From Umbribacter vaginalis (GTDB lineage Bacteria; Actinomycetota; Coriobacteriia; Coriobacteriales; Eggerthellaceae): DNA of 37,702 nucleotides. Shown here one piece after another: positions 25,071 through 34,636 of this stretch. The notes beneath the pieces are model-generated. The model worked only from the letters and a program-made list of their open reading frames with translations. It was not told the origin of the DNA and searched no databases. The position numbers and the translations under genes are program-made. Location of the stretch: positions 39,911 to 77,612 of the forward strand of contig KQ959674.1 in NCBI GenBank assembly GCA_001552935.1, in the 5' to 3' direction. The stretch's first letter is position 1. Each line of letters begins with the position of its first letter.

Positions 25071-27545
25071 ATGAAGCTTGCTGACGTTATTGTTGATGTA
25101 GCATCTGCGTGCCTTGAAAGCATGTACACCTATCGCGTAAACGACACGTTTGACCAGGGCGATTATCAGCTTGAAGTGGGTTGTGTTGTCATGGTTCCGC
25201 TTGGTGCGCGCAGCGTTCTTGGATTTGTTGCGCGCGTCTACACTGCAGATACGTGCGCGTGTCCTGTTAAGCGCCTGCGCTCGATACAACGTGTGTGCTC
25301 GCAGCCGTATTTTACGGAGCTTCAACTGCAATGCGCATACTATATGGCGCGCTACTATATCGCGCCGTTATCAGCCTGTATTCGACTGTTTATGCCGCCA
25401 GGTGGAGTGGGAAAAGTAGTGCGCGCGCCGCATGGGGAACCTGTTGCGGGTGGCGCGCCCACTCCCGTGCCTGTTGCGGGTGGAACGCCTGTCGTTCCTG
25501 GTGAGGAATGCGTTGTCGATGGCGCACGTGATGGAGCATCCGTTCTCGCGACCCCACCTGTTCTCTCGATCGATACAACACTACCGTCCGCGCCCGCACC
25601 TGCGCCTTCACGCGCATGGATCTATCGCGGTCCTGTTATGCACGCGCAACAAGATACGTGGCTTGAAATTACACCCGAAGGTGCTGCCTATGCGCCTCCG
25701 CGCAATGCGCATCGCCAAAGCGCGCTGCTTGATGCGCTGCGAGCTGGCCCTTTGCTGCTAAGCGAGCTTGCGCTTCAATTTGATCGCGCAACAAGCACTG
25801 TTAATTCCCTCGTTAAAAAAGGCTTCATCACCAAAACAGTGCAAGCGCACTCCTACGCGCTTTCCAATGTAAACCAGCCGCATTATACGCGCCCGTTTCA
25901 GCTTAACGAGCACCAGCACGCTGCCATCTCTTGCATCACGCAGTGCATGGATAGCGCCTGTGGTCAGGCAGTTGTTGTGGATGGCGTCACGGGCTCGGGC
26001 AAAACGGAAGTGTATCTTGAAGCCATTGCACATTGTTTGCAAGCAGGGAAAAACGCCATCGTGCTTGTTCCTGAAATTTCACTCACACCGCAAACAGTCG
26101 CACGATTTCGTGGTCGTTTTGGCAATATGGTTGCGCTTTTACACTCGCGCCTTACCACGAAAGAGCGTTTTGAGCAGTGGCAAAGCATCTATCAGCACCA
26201 CGCGCGTGTTGTGGTTGGTGCGCGCAGTGCGCTGTTTTGCCCCTTGCGTGATATCGGCCTTATCATTATCGATGAAGAACATGTAGAAACCTACAAGCAA
26301 GAAGCAGCGCCGCGTTATCATGCGCGCGATGTTGCCTGGTGGATGGCGCAGCAAACAGCAGCTACTTTGGTGCTTGGCTCGGCCACGCCGTCGCTTGAAA
26401 CGCTTGAAGCGGTTAAGCGTGAAAACTGGCATCACGTAAAGCTTGCTACGCGTGCAAACGGCGCTCCCATGCCGCCCATAACGGTTGTTGACATGGCAGC
26501 CGAATTTGGCGGCGGTTCGCGTTCGATGTTTTCGCGCACGCTTCAGCAAGCGCTTGTGCACACGTTGCAACACAATCACAAAGCGGTTCTTATGCTCAAC
26601 CAACGCGGTTTTGCACGCTTCGTGTTGTGTCGTGATTGCGGTTATACGCCTGAGTGTACACACTGTTCAACCAAGCTTACGTTTCATGAAGTGAACCATC
26701 GCTTAATGTGCCATCATTGCGGATATAGTGCACCTTTACCTGCGGTTTGTCCCGTTTGTAAAAGCCCGTACTTGAAGAAATTTGGTGCGGGAACGCAGCG
26801 TGTTGAAGCGGAATTGCGCAGTTTTCTCAGTCAGCAAATTGAGCTTACTTACGAGGTGCCGGTGGTGCGCATGGACGCTGATACCACTTCTGCGCGCTAT
26901 GCTCATGAACGCTTGCTCGATGAGTTTGCTTCATTTGAAACAGGTGCTGTTTTACTGGGAACGCAAATGATTGCCAAAGGTCTCGATTTCAAAGATGTAA
27001 CGCTGGTTGGTATTATCAATGCTGATACGACGCTTAATTTGCCTGATTATCGCAGTCACGAGCGTACCTTCAATTTAATTGAGCAAGTAGCAGGACGCGC
27101 AGGGCGCGATGTGCTGCCTGGTCGTGTAATCTTGCAAACATACAATCCGCATGTACTGCCTATTCAAGCAGCTGCTCATTATGACCGATCTGCTTTTATA
27201 ACTGGTGAACTGGAAAAACGCAGGCAGTTCGGTTATCCTCCGTTCACATCGTGCGTCAATATTTTAGCGTGGGGTGCTCAAAAAGAAGCTACGCGCCATG
27301 CTTTAGAACAGTTTCGTGTTGTGTTAATGGATCATCTTGCGTCAAAGGGATGCACCACCTGGTGGGTATCTGATGTTCTTGCGTGCGTGCTTGAGAAAGT
27401 GCGCGAAATTTATCGCTTTCATATTTTTATTAAAGCACCGCGTGAAGCTGCTGTTTCTGCAGTTTTATATGAGCTCGTTCGTAAACGAAAAACAGTAGCT
27501 GGTGTCAACATTGCTATTGATGTTGATCCATTGAGCGTCATGTAA
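25071..27545 (+). CDS. priA: Primosomal protein N' (PriA helicase)
   Basis: Restarts stalled replication forks; 3'-5' helicase of superfamily 2. The protein has 824 residues. An N-terminal DNA-binding domain is followed by an unusual Gly/Pro/Ala-rich insert (about residues 112-182, with PVAGGAP and PVAGGTP repeats). Walker A is GVTGSGKTE (Gly305 to Glu313) and Walker B is DEEH at 401-404. Eight zinc-ligand cysteines appear in CRDCGYTPECTHCS and CHHCGYSAPLPAVCPVC. Helicase motifs V and VI are seen in GTQMIAKGLDFKDVTLVGI and EQVAGRAGR. No clear ribosome site precedes the ATG, which lies 9 bases after metK, suggesting coupling. Confidence 0.96.
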   Translation: MKLADVIVDVASACLESMYTYRVNDTFDQGDYQLEVGCVVMVPLGARSVLGFVARVYTADTCACPVKRLRSIQRVCSQPYFTELQLQCAYYMARYYIAPLSACIRLFMPPGGVGKVVRAPHGEPVAGGAPTPVPVAGGTPVVPGEECVVDGARDGASVLATPPVLSIDTTLPSAPAPAPSRAWIYRGPVMHAQQDTWLEITPEGAAYAPPRNAHRQSALLDALRAGPLLLSELALQFDRATSTVNSLVKKGFITKTVQAHSYALSNVNQPHYTRPFQLNEHQHAAISCITQCMDSACGQAVVVDGVTGSGKTEVYLEAIAHCLQAGKNAIVLVPEISLTPQTVARFRGRFGNMVALLHSRLTTKERFEQWQSIYQHHARVVVGARSALFCPLRDIGLIIIDEEHVETYKQEAAPRYHARDVAWWMAQQTAATLVLGSATPSLETLEAVKRENWHHVKLATRANGAPMPPITVVDMAAEFGGGSRSMFSRTLQQALVHTLQHNHKAVLMLNQRGFARFVLCRDCGYTPECTHCSTKLTFHEVNHRLMCHHCGYSAPLPAVCPVCKSPYLKKFGAGTQRVEAELRSFLSQQIELTYEVPVVRMDADTTSARYAHERLLDEFASFETGAVLLGTQMIAKGLDFKDVTLVGIINADTTLNLPDYRSHERTFNLIEQVAGRAGRDVLPGRVILQTYNPHVLPIQAAAHYDRSAFITGELEKRRQFGYPPFTSCVNILAWGAQKEATRHALEQFRVVLMDHLASKGCTTWWVSDVLACVLEKVREIYRFHIFIKAPREAAVSAVLYELVRKRKTVAGVNIAIDVDPLSVM

Positions 27546-27669
27546 TGGAGCGAAAAGTAAAACTATCACGTGTTGCAAGAACTGTGTGCCGCAAGCTTTT
27601 GTTGAGCTACGCTCTTTAGTGTGTTCAGAGAAGATTGATTCTTTCGTTTTGCTATGTATACAGCGTATG

Positions 27670-27708
27670 TCACTCTTTTGCGTGTTGAGGAAAAAAATGA
27701 GTGATTTT
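27670..27708 (+). terminator. Weak hairpin after priA
   Basis: TCACTC (27670-27675) and GAGTGA (27699-27704) are perfect complements, followed by TTTT, but the loop is 23 bases. It is a doubtful terminator for metK-priA. Confidence 0.3.
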
Positions 27709-27756
27709 GTGCGTTGTGTGAACGTGTGCTACATACGCACTCCATGAGAAAAAAAT

Positions 27757-27764
27757 GCTAGAAT
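27757..27764 (+). promoter_or_regulatory. Extended -10 promoter candidate for rpoD
   Basis: TGC followed by TAGAAT (27759-27764) fits an extended -10. No good -35 exists at 17 bases. Another box, TATTAT, lies a few bases further on. Confidence 0.35.
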
Positions 27765-27842
27765 GCAATTTGTATTATTGCGCCTAAATTCAGAAATTTA
27801 AGTAAATAGAGCATTCAATGTTGGCAGCGAAAGGATATATTT

Positions 27843-29681
27843 GTGACTGTTAAATCAAAAAAATCCCAAGTAAACGATAAAAAAGTAACACATGATGCAA
27901 ATGATAGTGCTCAGGAATCGGTAAGCGAGTTGGCAGTTCAGAAAGAAAAAACTACAAAAAAAGCAAAATCTTCAACTTCTCGTACTGCCGGCAATACGCG
28001 CAGCGTGAAAAAACCATCTGCATCTAAACAAGCTGCTCCAAAGAAAGCATCTTCTAAAAAAACTCAAGTATCATCTGCTTCAAAGGATACGCTCCAAGAA
28101 GCCTCTGAAAATTTGGAGATGCTCCCCGAGAGTGTCTCTGCTGAAACTGCCACTTCACACACAAACACATTATCTAAGAAAACTTCCGCATCAAAACGCA
28201 GCACGCGTACTACCAGTACAAAAAGCGCTAAAGCGTCTTCATCAAAAATAACTACTGATGACCACGAACAAAGCGATGTATCAGAAAGCGTTGCTGATAA
28301 GAAAAATTCTTCACGCAAAAAAACAAGCGTTCGCAGTGCAAAGACCGCTTCAACTGATACACCTCGTACAGCAGAGCGTACGTCATCAAAAAAAGCTGCA
28401 TCGGCTAAAAAATCTGAATCTAAAAATAGTACGCAGCATGATAACGAAGGCGCATTAAAGCAACCAGCAGAAAAGAAAACAAGCGCTGCGTCTTCATCAA
28501 GTTTATCATCTTCAGGCATCGATGCAGAGCCTTCGGTGGACGATCTTACTGCAGAAACATTTGACGATGTTTCCATTGATGATATGACGGTATCTGACCT
28601 TGAAAAAGCCATCACTCATGAAACCGATTTATTTGATGGTATTCCTGATGAAGAATTGAATGCTGTTCCCGATACACCGCTTCCGAAAGTAAAAGCTGCA
28701 CGCGCGTCAAAAATTAAATCAAGTCGCATGCGTTCGGTTGATACCGGCGTTACGATGCTTACCGGCGATCCAGTTCGCATGTATTTGAAAGAAATTGGTA
28801 AAGTGTCACTGCTTGATGCTAATGAAGAAGTGGTGCTTGCAAAGAAAATTGAAGACGGAATTAAGGCTGGTCGCGAGCTTGAAGAGCTGGAAGCAGCTGG
28901 CAAAGAGCTTACACGTCTTGAGCGCCGCAAGCTTTCTCGTGTTGAAATGATGGGGCTTGATGCTAAGCAAATGCTTATTGAAGCAAATTTGCGCTTGGTT
29001 GTATCCATTGCAAAACGCTATGTTGGGCGTGGCATGCTGTTCCTTGACCTTATCCAAGAGGGCAATTTAGGTCTTATTCGCGCTGTTGAAAAGTTCGATT
29101 ATACGAAAGGCTTCAAGTTTTCTACGTATGCTACGTGGTGGATTCGTCAAGCTATCACCCGTGCTATTGCCGATCAAGCGCGTACCATACGTATTCCTGT
29201 TCATATGGTTGAAACTATTAACAAATTAGTACGCATACAGCGTAATTTGCTTCAAACACTTGGGCGTGAACCAACACCTGAGGAAATTGGCAAAGAGATG
29301 GGCATGACCGCTGAAAAAGTTCGTGAAATTCAAAAAATTAGCCAGGAACCGGTTAGTTTGGAAACACCTATCGGTGAGGAAGAAGACTCTCAACTGGGAG
29401 ACTTCATTGAAGATGAAGCAACGATTGCACCAGCTGAAGCTGCTAGTTATTCCATGCTTCAAAAGCAGCTTGCTAAAGTGCTTGACGGTTTAGCTGAACG
29501 TGAGCGTAAAGTAATTGTTCTTCGCTTTGGTCTTGAAGATGGGCATCCGCGTACTTTGGAAGAAGTGGGGCGCGAGTTTAAAGTAACGCGCGAGCGCATT
29601 CGTCAGATTGAAAGCAAGACACTAGCAAAATTGCGTCACCCTTCGCGTTCCTCAAAATTGAAAGACTACCTTGAGGTGTAG
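27843..29681 (+). CDS. rpoD: Primary sigma factor SigA/RpoD
   Basis: Directs RNA polymerase to housekeeping promoters. The protein has 612 residues from GTG 27843 (AAAGGA, 7-base spacing). About the first 245 residues are low-complexity, rich in Lys, Ser, Thr and Ala (for example [19 protein letters not shown]), then acidic. Region 1.2 follows ([18 protein letters not shown], near residue 305). Region 2 contains [20 protein letters not shown] and [20 protein letters not shown]. Regions 3 and 4 contain [14 protein letters not shown] and [20 protein letters not shown]. All core regions are intact. rlmKL begins one base after the TAG stop. Confidence 0.96.
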   Translation: MTVKSKKSQVNDKKVTHDANDSAQESVSELAVQKEKTTKKAKSSTSRTAGNTRSVKKPSASKQAAPKKASSKKTQVSSASKDTLQEASENLEMLPESVSAETATSHTNTLSKKTSASKRSTRTTSTKSAKASSSKITTDDHEQSDVSESVADKKNSSRKKTSVRSAKTASTDTPRTAERTSSKKAASAKKSESKNSTQHDNEGALKQPAEKKTSAASSSSLSSSGIDAEPSVDDLTAETFDDVSIDDMTVSDLEKAITHETDLFDGIPDEELNAVPDTPLPKVKAARASKIKSSRMRSVDTGVTMLTGDPVRMYLKEIGKVSLLDANEEVVLAKKIEDGIKAGRELEELEAAGKELTRLERRKLSRVEMMGLDAKQMLIEANLRLVVSIAKRYVGRGMLFLDLIQEGNLGLIRAVEKFDYTKGFKFSTYATWWIRQAITRAIADQARTIRIPVHMVETINKLVRIQRNLLQTLGREPTPEEIGKEMGMTAEKVREIQKISQEPVSLETPIGEEEDSQLGDFIEDEATIAPAEAASYSMLQKQLAKVLDGLAERERKVIVLRFGLEDGHPRTLEEVGREFKVTRERIRQIESKTLAKLRHPSRSSKLKDYLEV

Positions 29682-29682
29682 C

Positions 29683-32238
29683 ATGAATAGCGCGCCCAGT
29701 AGCGAGTCGCGCGACATATTCGAGTTTTATGCAAGCTGCTTGCCCGGTTCGCAGCAGTTGCTTGCTCAAGAAATGAAAACGCTTGGCATTAAGCGCGTGC
29801 GTCCACTTCAAAGCGGCGTGGCATTTTTTGCTACTCAGCAGCAAGTATATAAGTTTTTGTTGTACAGTCGTATTGCTGCACGCGTAACGCTTATTCTTGC
29901 ACGAGTATCCGCCCCTGATGCCGATACGCTTTATCGTAATGTTGCTTCGATGAACTGGTGCGATATTATTGCACCTGGTACGACGATTGCAGTTAAAGCT
30001 TCTGGTACGCACCAGCAGCTTCGTAATACGCACTTCACAGCGTTAAAAGTAAAAGATGCGATTGTCGATACCTTGCGTGCAACGCGTTCGCAAGATGAAA
30101 TTCGTGTTAAACACTCTCATGAACAGCATGTATCTTCTGTAAAACAGCAGATATGCGCTTCTATTGATGTTCGTTTGCGCGATAATCGTGCTACTTTGTC
30201 TTTAGATGTAAGTGGTGGAACGCTGGGACGTCGTTTTTATTTAGGCGACGTTGAACATGATAAAGCACCACTTGAAACACTGGTTGCTGCTGTTCTTGCA
30301 CAACGTGTTTGCAATCAAACTAATGCACGTACGTTTATTGATCCGTGTGCGTATAGCGCTCGTTTTATTTTTGAAGCGTTATGTGCATGCTTGCATATGC
30401 CTCTTCATGCGTATCGCAATTCGTGGGGTGTGCGTGCTTGGGCATTGCACGATAGTGACATGTGGAGTGATTTGCAACAAAACGCGCAGTGCGCATATGC
30501 TGCTGCCGTGCAACAGTTTATGGATGATGTGCAGGCAAAACGTGTACGTCCGTGGGTAGTCTTGTGCACTCATGCAGCCTCTCAGCAGCGTATTATCAAG
30601 CAGTTTAAAGACGCTCATCTTGGGGCATTAGTAGCGTGTGGTGCTGTGGCGTGTTTAGTGGTCAATCCAATGAACGTTCAGCGGAGTCTCGCACTGCTTA
30701 ACCCGAAGATGTATGATGATGGCAACTATGATCATGGCATTGCTCTTGCATCGTGTTATGCGTTATCATCGCTGCGTTCGCAAGCATCTACCATTGCATG
30801 TCAGCAGCTTATGCTACAGTGCATGTACCACGTTACTGACACGGTATGGGTAGCTACCTTGGACGATAGCTTTGTAGCTCTTTGCACTGCTCAGCTTGAG
30901 ACTGCGCGCGGGCACCATCAATCTCTGTCGTCATGGAGCGTTTTGCAAAAACATGCCGTTGACCAAAGCGTCACTGATGAAGAACATGCAGCTGATCAAA
31001 GCGCCACTGATGCAGAACACGCAGATGATCAAGCGCTCACGACTGCTAAAAGTAGTGCTGCATCCACAACATCAATTCCGCTTGCGAGCGTTTCTGTTCT
31101 TGAACTTTTATGCGCGCATCAAAAAGTGTCGGTGTCGGTTATTGAGCATGTTCGTTCTTGCTTACCAGGAACCTTATACCAGGTAAGTGATACCAATGGT
31201 GGCGCTGCTCATCCGGTATATCTTTACGAAGAAGGATCCTTGCAGTTTGCGCAGCGCTTAATTAAGCTGTTGCGTGAAAGACGCAAATTCGCGCGTACGT
31301 GTCAGGTTGCAAATTATCGCCTTTACGATGCCGACTTGCCAGAATTTTCACTTGCAATTGATGTATATAGTGCCGCGCAATCACCCGATTTTCAACAGAC
31401 TCCCGAGCAGTTGTATTTGCATATAAGTGAATATGCTCCTGCGCGTTGTATTTCTCCTATAAAGGCGGCACGTCGTTTTGCCGATGCGGTATATATTGCA
31501 TCGTGTGTTTGTAATGTTCCTGTTGAGCGTATATTTATCAAAACACGTATACAAGAAAAAGGTGGAGCGCAGTATAGCAATGCAGGTGCAGCACACGAGC
31601 CTTGTGTTCGCTACATTCGCGAAAACGACTTGATATTTGAAGTCGACCTAGCAAGCAAGCTTGATACCGGAATATTTCTTGATCACCGTATAACACGACA
31701 GCTTGTTGAAAAACACTGTACAGGCGCGCGCTTCTTGAACTTGTTTGGATATACAGGTAGTGCGAGTGTGTATGCTGCACGTGGCGGCGCACACAGTACC
31801 ACCACGGTTGATCTGTCACAGCGCTATCTTGAATGGGCAGATAGAAATATGTATCTAAACGGCTTTGAGGGTTCGCAGCACCTGTTCGAGCGCGGAGATG
31901 TAATGCGTTGGCTGACTGATGCACGTCGCTCAGGCAAACGCTTTGACTTCATTTTTGTTGACCCGCCAACCTTTTCCAATTCCAAGGCAATGGGGCGGCG
32001 CACCTGGGATGTTCAGCGCGATCATGTTGAGCTGCTTATCGGTGTTTCCCGGTTGCTTTCTGAGCACGGTCGAGCGTTGTTCTCGTGCAACTTGCGATCA
32101 TTTAAGCTCAATGAGCAGCAGTTGAAGCATTATGGCGTTGACGTGCGCTGTATTACTGATGAAACTATTCCGCTCGATTTTGCGCGTAATAAGAAAATTC
32201 ATCATTGTTATTGGGTGTATCGCATCGCGCAACATTAA
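29683..32238 (+). CDS. rlmL: 23S rRNA methyltransferase RlmKL-like, RlmL half degenerate
   Basis: An 851-residue protein with the order of E. coli RlmKL: an N-terminal THUMP region, an RlmL-type methyltransferase, then an RlmK-type methyltransferase. The C-terminal half is intact: LDTGIFLDHRITRQL, FLNLFGYTGSASVYAARGGA, and FVDPPTFSNSKAMGRR with Asp760. This part makes m7G2069 in E. coli. In the RlmL half, the SAM loop DPMCGSGT reads DPCAYSARF (residues 220-228) and the catalytic NPPY reads NPMN (328-331), so m2G2445 activity is probably lost. Three 11-residue repeats occupy 424-456. ATG 29683 lies one base after rpoD. Confidence 0.85.
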   Translation: MNSAPSSESRDIFEFYASCLPGSQQLLAQEMKTLGIKRVRPLQSGVAFFATQQQVYKFLLYSRIAARVTLILARVSAPDADTLYRNVASMNWCDIIAPGTTIAVKASGTHQQLRNTHFTALKVKDAIVDTLRATRSQDEIRVKHSHEQHVSSVKQQICASIDVRLRDNRATLSLDVSGGTLGRRFYLGDVEHDKAPLETLVAAVLAQRVCNQTNARTFIDPCAYSARFIFEALCACLHMPLHAYRNSWGVRAWALHDSDMWSDLQQNAQCAYAAAVQQFMDDVQAKRVRPWVVLCTHAASQQRIIKQFKDAHLGALVACGAVACLVVNPMNVQRSLALLNPKMYDDGNYDHGIALASCYALSSLRSQASTIACQQLMLQCMYHVTDTVWVATLDDSFVALCTAQLETARGHHQSLSSWSVLQKHAVDQSVTDEEHAADQSATDAEHADDQALTTAKSSAASTTSIPLASVSVLELLCAHQKVSVSVIEHVRSCLPGTLYQVSDTNGGAAHPVYLYEEGSLQFAQRLIKLLRERRKFARTCQVANYRLYDADLPEFSLAIDVYSAAQSPDFQQTPEQLYLHISEYAPARCISPIKAARRFADAVYIASCVCNVPVERIFIKTRIQEKGGAQYSNAGAAHEPCVRYIRENDLIFEVDLASKLDTGIFLDHRITRQLVEKHCTGARFLNLFGYTGSASVYAARGGAHSTTTVDLSQRYLEWADRNMYLNGFEGSQHLFERGDVMRWLTDARRSGKRFDFIFVDPPTFSNSKAMGRRTWDVQRDHVELLIGVSRLLSEHGRALFSCNLRSFKLNEQQLKHYGVDVRCITDETIPLDFARNKKIHHCYWVYRIAQH
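30952..31050 (+). repeat. Three 33-bp coding repeats in the rlmKL linker
   Basis: Three consecutive 11-codon units: HAVDQSVTDEE, HAADQSATDAE and HADDQALTTAK. They lie between the two methyltransferase halves and look like a recent, acidic linker expansion. Confidence 0.8.
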
Positions 32239-32577
32239 GTATGTTTTCCAGGCGAATCGAGCTTGATTGTAACGATGCTTTAATGTGTGCTGTTACAGAA
32301 AACGATGCTGTGATACGAGCGTGTTTCTGCGTACGCGTATGAGCACTTTAGTGCGTTTACCAGCGCGTACTACTACTGTTATATGTTCATGCGTGCAAAT
32401 GCGTCTAGGGGAATATATCGAAGCTCTCGCCACACCTGTGCGAGCGTATGTTTACAGAATGGTCCGTGTTAATGCAGGTAATTGCTCTTATTTTTTGCAA
32501 CTTATGCGCGGAATTGATTTTTTCTTGAACACCGCGCATTTTTCTTGTGTGTTAGGTTAAAATAAGCAAGCACGCGC
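32239..32577. other. 339-base gap with nested hairpins before a tRNA
   Basis: No gene seen. GTACGCG (32331-32337) pairs with CGCGTAC (32364-32370) around an inner GCAC (32343-32346)/GTGC (32351-32354) stem. A second small hairpin lies near 32428-32444 (CTCG/CGAG). No T-tract follows either, and the tRNA promoter could not be placed with confidence. Confidence 0.45.
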
Positions 32578-32652
32578 GGGCCCTTAGCTCAATGGCGGAG
32601 CAGGGGACTCATAATCCCTTGGTTGCAGGTTCGAGTCCTGCAGGGCCCACCA
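32578..32652 (+). tRNA. tRNA with anticodon CAU, probably tRNA-Ile2
   Basis: 75 bases with encoded CCA. Acceptor GGGCCCT pairs with AGGGCCC; the anticodon loop CTCATAA gives CAU. It could be elongator Met, or Ile2 needing lysidine from TilS. The ACTCATAATC and CTTGGT stretches match E. coli tRNA-Ile2, as I remember it, better than elongator tRNA-Met, so Ile2 is favoured. It is not an initiator (the first acceptor bases pair). Confidence 0.85.
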
Positions 32653-32808
32653 CGTTTCTTTTGGTTGTAATCGTTTGTCAATCTTCCAGTGCATGTATAC
32701 CTCTCGTAATCTATAAGTACCTGTATCGCTTTTCATCAAACATGTTCAAGCGGACGCGAGCTTACATGATTAATGCTATGCACAAACAATCTTGCACAAG
32801 CGTTATCC

Positions 32809-32836
32809 AAGCACAGAGACCTCTGCTAAAAGTTTT
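32809..32836 (+). terminator. Weak hairpin with T-run upstream of ettA
   Basis: A short stem, CAGA/TCTG (within 32813-32824), is followed at 32832 by AGTTTTTT. It might end the tRNA transcript; the stem is weak. Confidence 0.3.
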
Positions 32837-32893
32837 TTATGTTTTAGTGCACCGCGCTGTTAGCTATCACTACGAATGGTTTCAGGAGTATAT

Positions 32894-34573
32894 ATGCCAG
32901 AGTTTATTTACCAAATGAATCATGCACGTAAAGCCCAAGGCAACAAGCTTATTCTTGATGATGTAACGCTTAGTTTTTATCCGGGTGCAAAAATTGGAGT
33001 CGTCGGGCCAAACGGTATGGGTAAATCCACACTTTTGCGTATTATGGCAGGTAAGCTTGATGTTTCAAATGGCGAAGCTCGCTTAACACCTGGTTTTACA
33101 GTAGGTATTTTGGAGCAAGAACCGGTGCTCGATTCTGAAAAAACCGTTGACGAAACGATTGCCAGCGCTTTTGGCGACATCATACGCAAAGTAAATCGCT
33201 TCAACGAAATTGGTGCTCAGATGGCGCTTCCTGATGCCGATTTTGATGCGCTGATGGCAGAAATGGGCACCTTGCAAAATGAAATTGATGCTGCTGATGG
33301 GTGGGATATCGACTCAAAGCTCTCGCAAGCGGCTGACGCGCTTCAATGTCCCGATGGATCGGCGCTTATAAAGCACCTTTCGGGTGGTCAGCGCCGCCGC
33401 GTAGCGCTTTGTACCTTGCTGCTTACGCAACCCGATTTGCTTTTGTTGGACGAGCCTACCAACCACCTTGATGCCGAATCGGTTGCCTGGCTTGAAGCTC
33501 ACTTAAAAACCTATCCAGGCGCTGTTCTAGCGGTTACGCACGATCGTTATTTTCTTGATCATGTTGCCGAGTGGATTTGCGAAGTTGATAGAGGGCATTT
33601 GTACCCTTACAAGGGAAATTATTCAACGTATCTTGAAACGAAGGCAGCGCGCATGGCAGCTGAAGGCCAAGCAAGTGAAAAACACGCCAAAAAGCTTGCA
33701 CGCGAGCTTGAGTGGGTGCGTCTGTCACCGAAAGCGCGCCAAGCAAAGAACAAAGCACGCCTTGAGCGTTATAATCAAATGCTTGCAGAGTCCTCTTCCA
33801 GTAAAAAACCTGACTTTACGGAAATTTGTATTCCTGCTGCTCCACGCTTAGGAACGCGTGTTATTGAAGTGACACAGCTCTCGAAACGCTACGATGACAT
33901 CGTTCTTTTCGACAATCTGAGTTTTTCACTACCTCCTAACGGGATCATTGGTGTTATCGGGCCGAACGGTGTTGGCAAATCAACTTTGTTCAAAATGATA
34001 ATGGGCGAAGTTTCCCCCGATAGCGGCTCTATTTTCCGCGGAGAAACCGTGCAGCTTTCCTATGTTGACCAAACGCGTGCAGGTATTGATGCTCATAAAA
34101 AAGTGTGGGAAGTAGTATCGGACGGGCTTGATTATATGCAGGTAGGGGATACGGAAGTTCCCTCACGCGCTTATGTTGCGTCTTTTGGTTTTAAAGGCCC
34201 CGATCAACAAAAGGAAGCAGGCGTCTTATCGGGCGGTGAGCGCAATCGCTTGAATTTGGCGCTCACACTTAAGCAAGGCGGCAACGTTATCTTGCTTGAC
34301 GAGCCTACCAATGATCTTGATACTGAAACGCTTGCTTCCCTAGAAGATGCGCTCCTTAATTTTGCTGGTTGTGCAGTTATTACCAGCCACGATAGATGGT
34401 TTCTCGATCGCATTGCCACGCATATTTTGGCATGGGAAGGCAGTGATGATAACCCGGCTGCATGGTATTGGTTTGAAGGAAATTTCGAGGCATATCAGGC
34501 AAATCGCGAGAAGCGTTTAGGTGTAGATGCTGCACGCCCGCATCGCATCCATCGCAAGCTCACGCGCAACTAG
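32894..34573 (+). CDS. ettA: ABC-F ATPase EttA (energy-dependent translational throttle)
   Basis: Ribosome-associated ATPase that gates the first peptide bond according to ATP level. ATG 32894 follows CAGGAG by 5 bases; an upstream ATG at 32876 lies before that site. The protein has 559 residues, close to E. coli EttA (555). Two ABC domains are present: Walker A at GPNGMGKST (38-46) and later GPNGVGKST; signatures LSGGQRRRVAL and LSGGERNRLNL; Walker B LLLLDEPTNHLD and VILLDEPTNDLD. The inter-domain linker is rich in Lys and Arg (SEKHAKKLARELEWV). No membrane domain exists. Its TAG stop lies 63 bases before the DUF364 gene on the other strand. Confidence 0.95.
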   Translation: MPEFIYQMNHARKAQGNKLILDDVTLSFYPGAKIGVVGPNGMGKSTLLRIMAGKLDVSNGEARLTPGFTVGILEQEPVLDSEKTVDETIASAFGDIIRKVNRFNEIGAQMALPDADFDALMAEMGTLQNEIDAADGWDIDSKLSQAADALQCPDGSALIKHLSGGQRRRVALCTLLLTQPDLLLLDEPTNHLDAESVAWLEAHLKTYPGAVLAVTHDRYFLDHVAEWICEVDRGHLYPYKGNYSTYLETKAARMAAEGQASEKHAKKLARELEWVRLSPKARQAKNKARLERYNQMLAESSSSKKPDFTEICIPAAPRLGTRVIEVTQLSKRYDDIVLFDNLSFSLPPNGIIGVIGPNGVGKSTLFKMIMGEVSPDSGSIFRGETVQLSYVDQTRAGIDAHKKVWEVVSDGLDYMQVGDTEVPSRAYVASFGFKGPDQQKEAGVLSGGERNRLNLALTLKQGGNVILLDEPTNDLDTETLASLEDALLNFAGCAVITSHDRWFLDRIATHILAWEGSDDNPAAWYWFEGNFEAYQANREKRLGVDAARPHRIHRKLTRN

Positions 34574-34636
34574 AAGCCCGCCACCCAGGAATTCGCGCAA
34601 CCACGCCCGTACCTGCTTTTTACCTGTGCTAATCGG

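Noticed and set aside
27545-27619. 24-codon frame (MERKVKLSRVARTV) overlapping the priA stop as TAATG
   Set aside because: No ribosome site of its own and no similarity I recognise; chance frames of this size are common.
27697-27747. 16-codon frame (MSDFVRCVNVCYIRTP) upstream of rpoD with GAGGA before it
   Set aside because: Too short to separate from chance, and no attenuator structure links it to rpoD.
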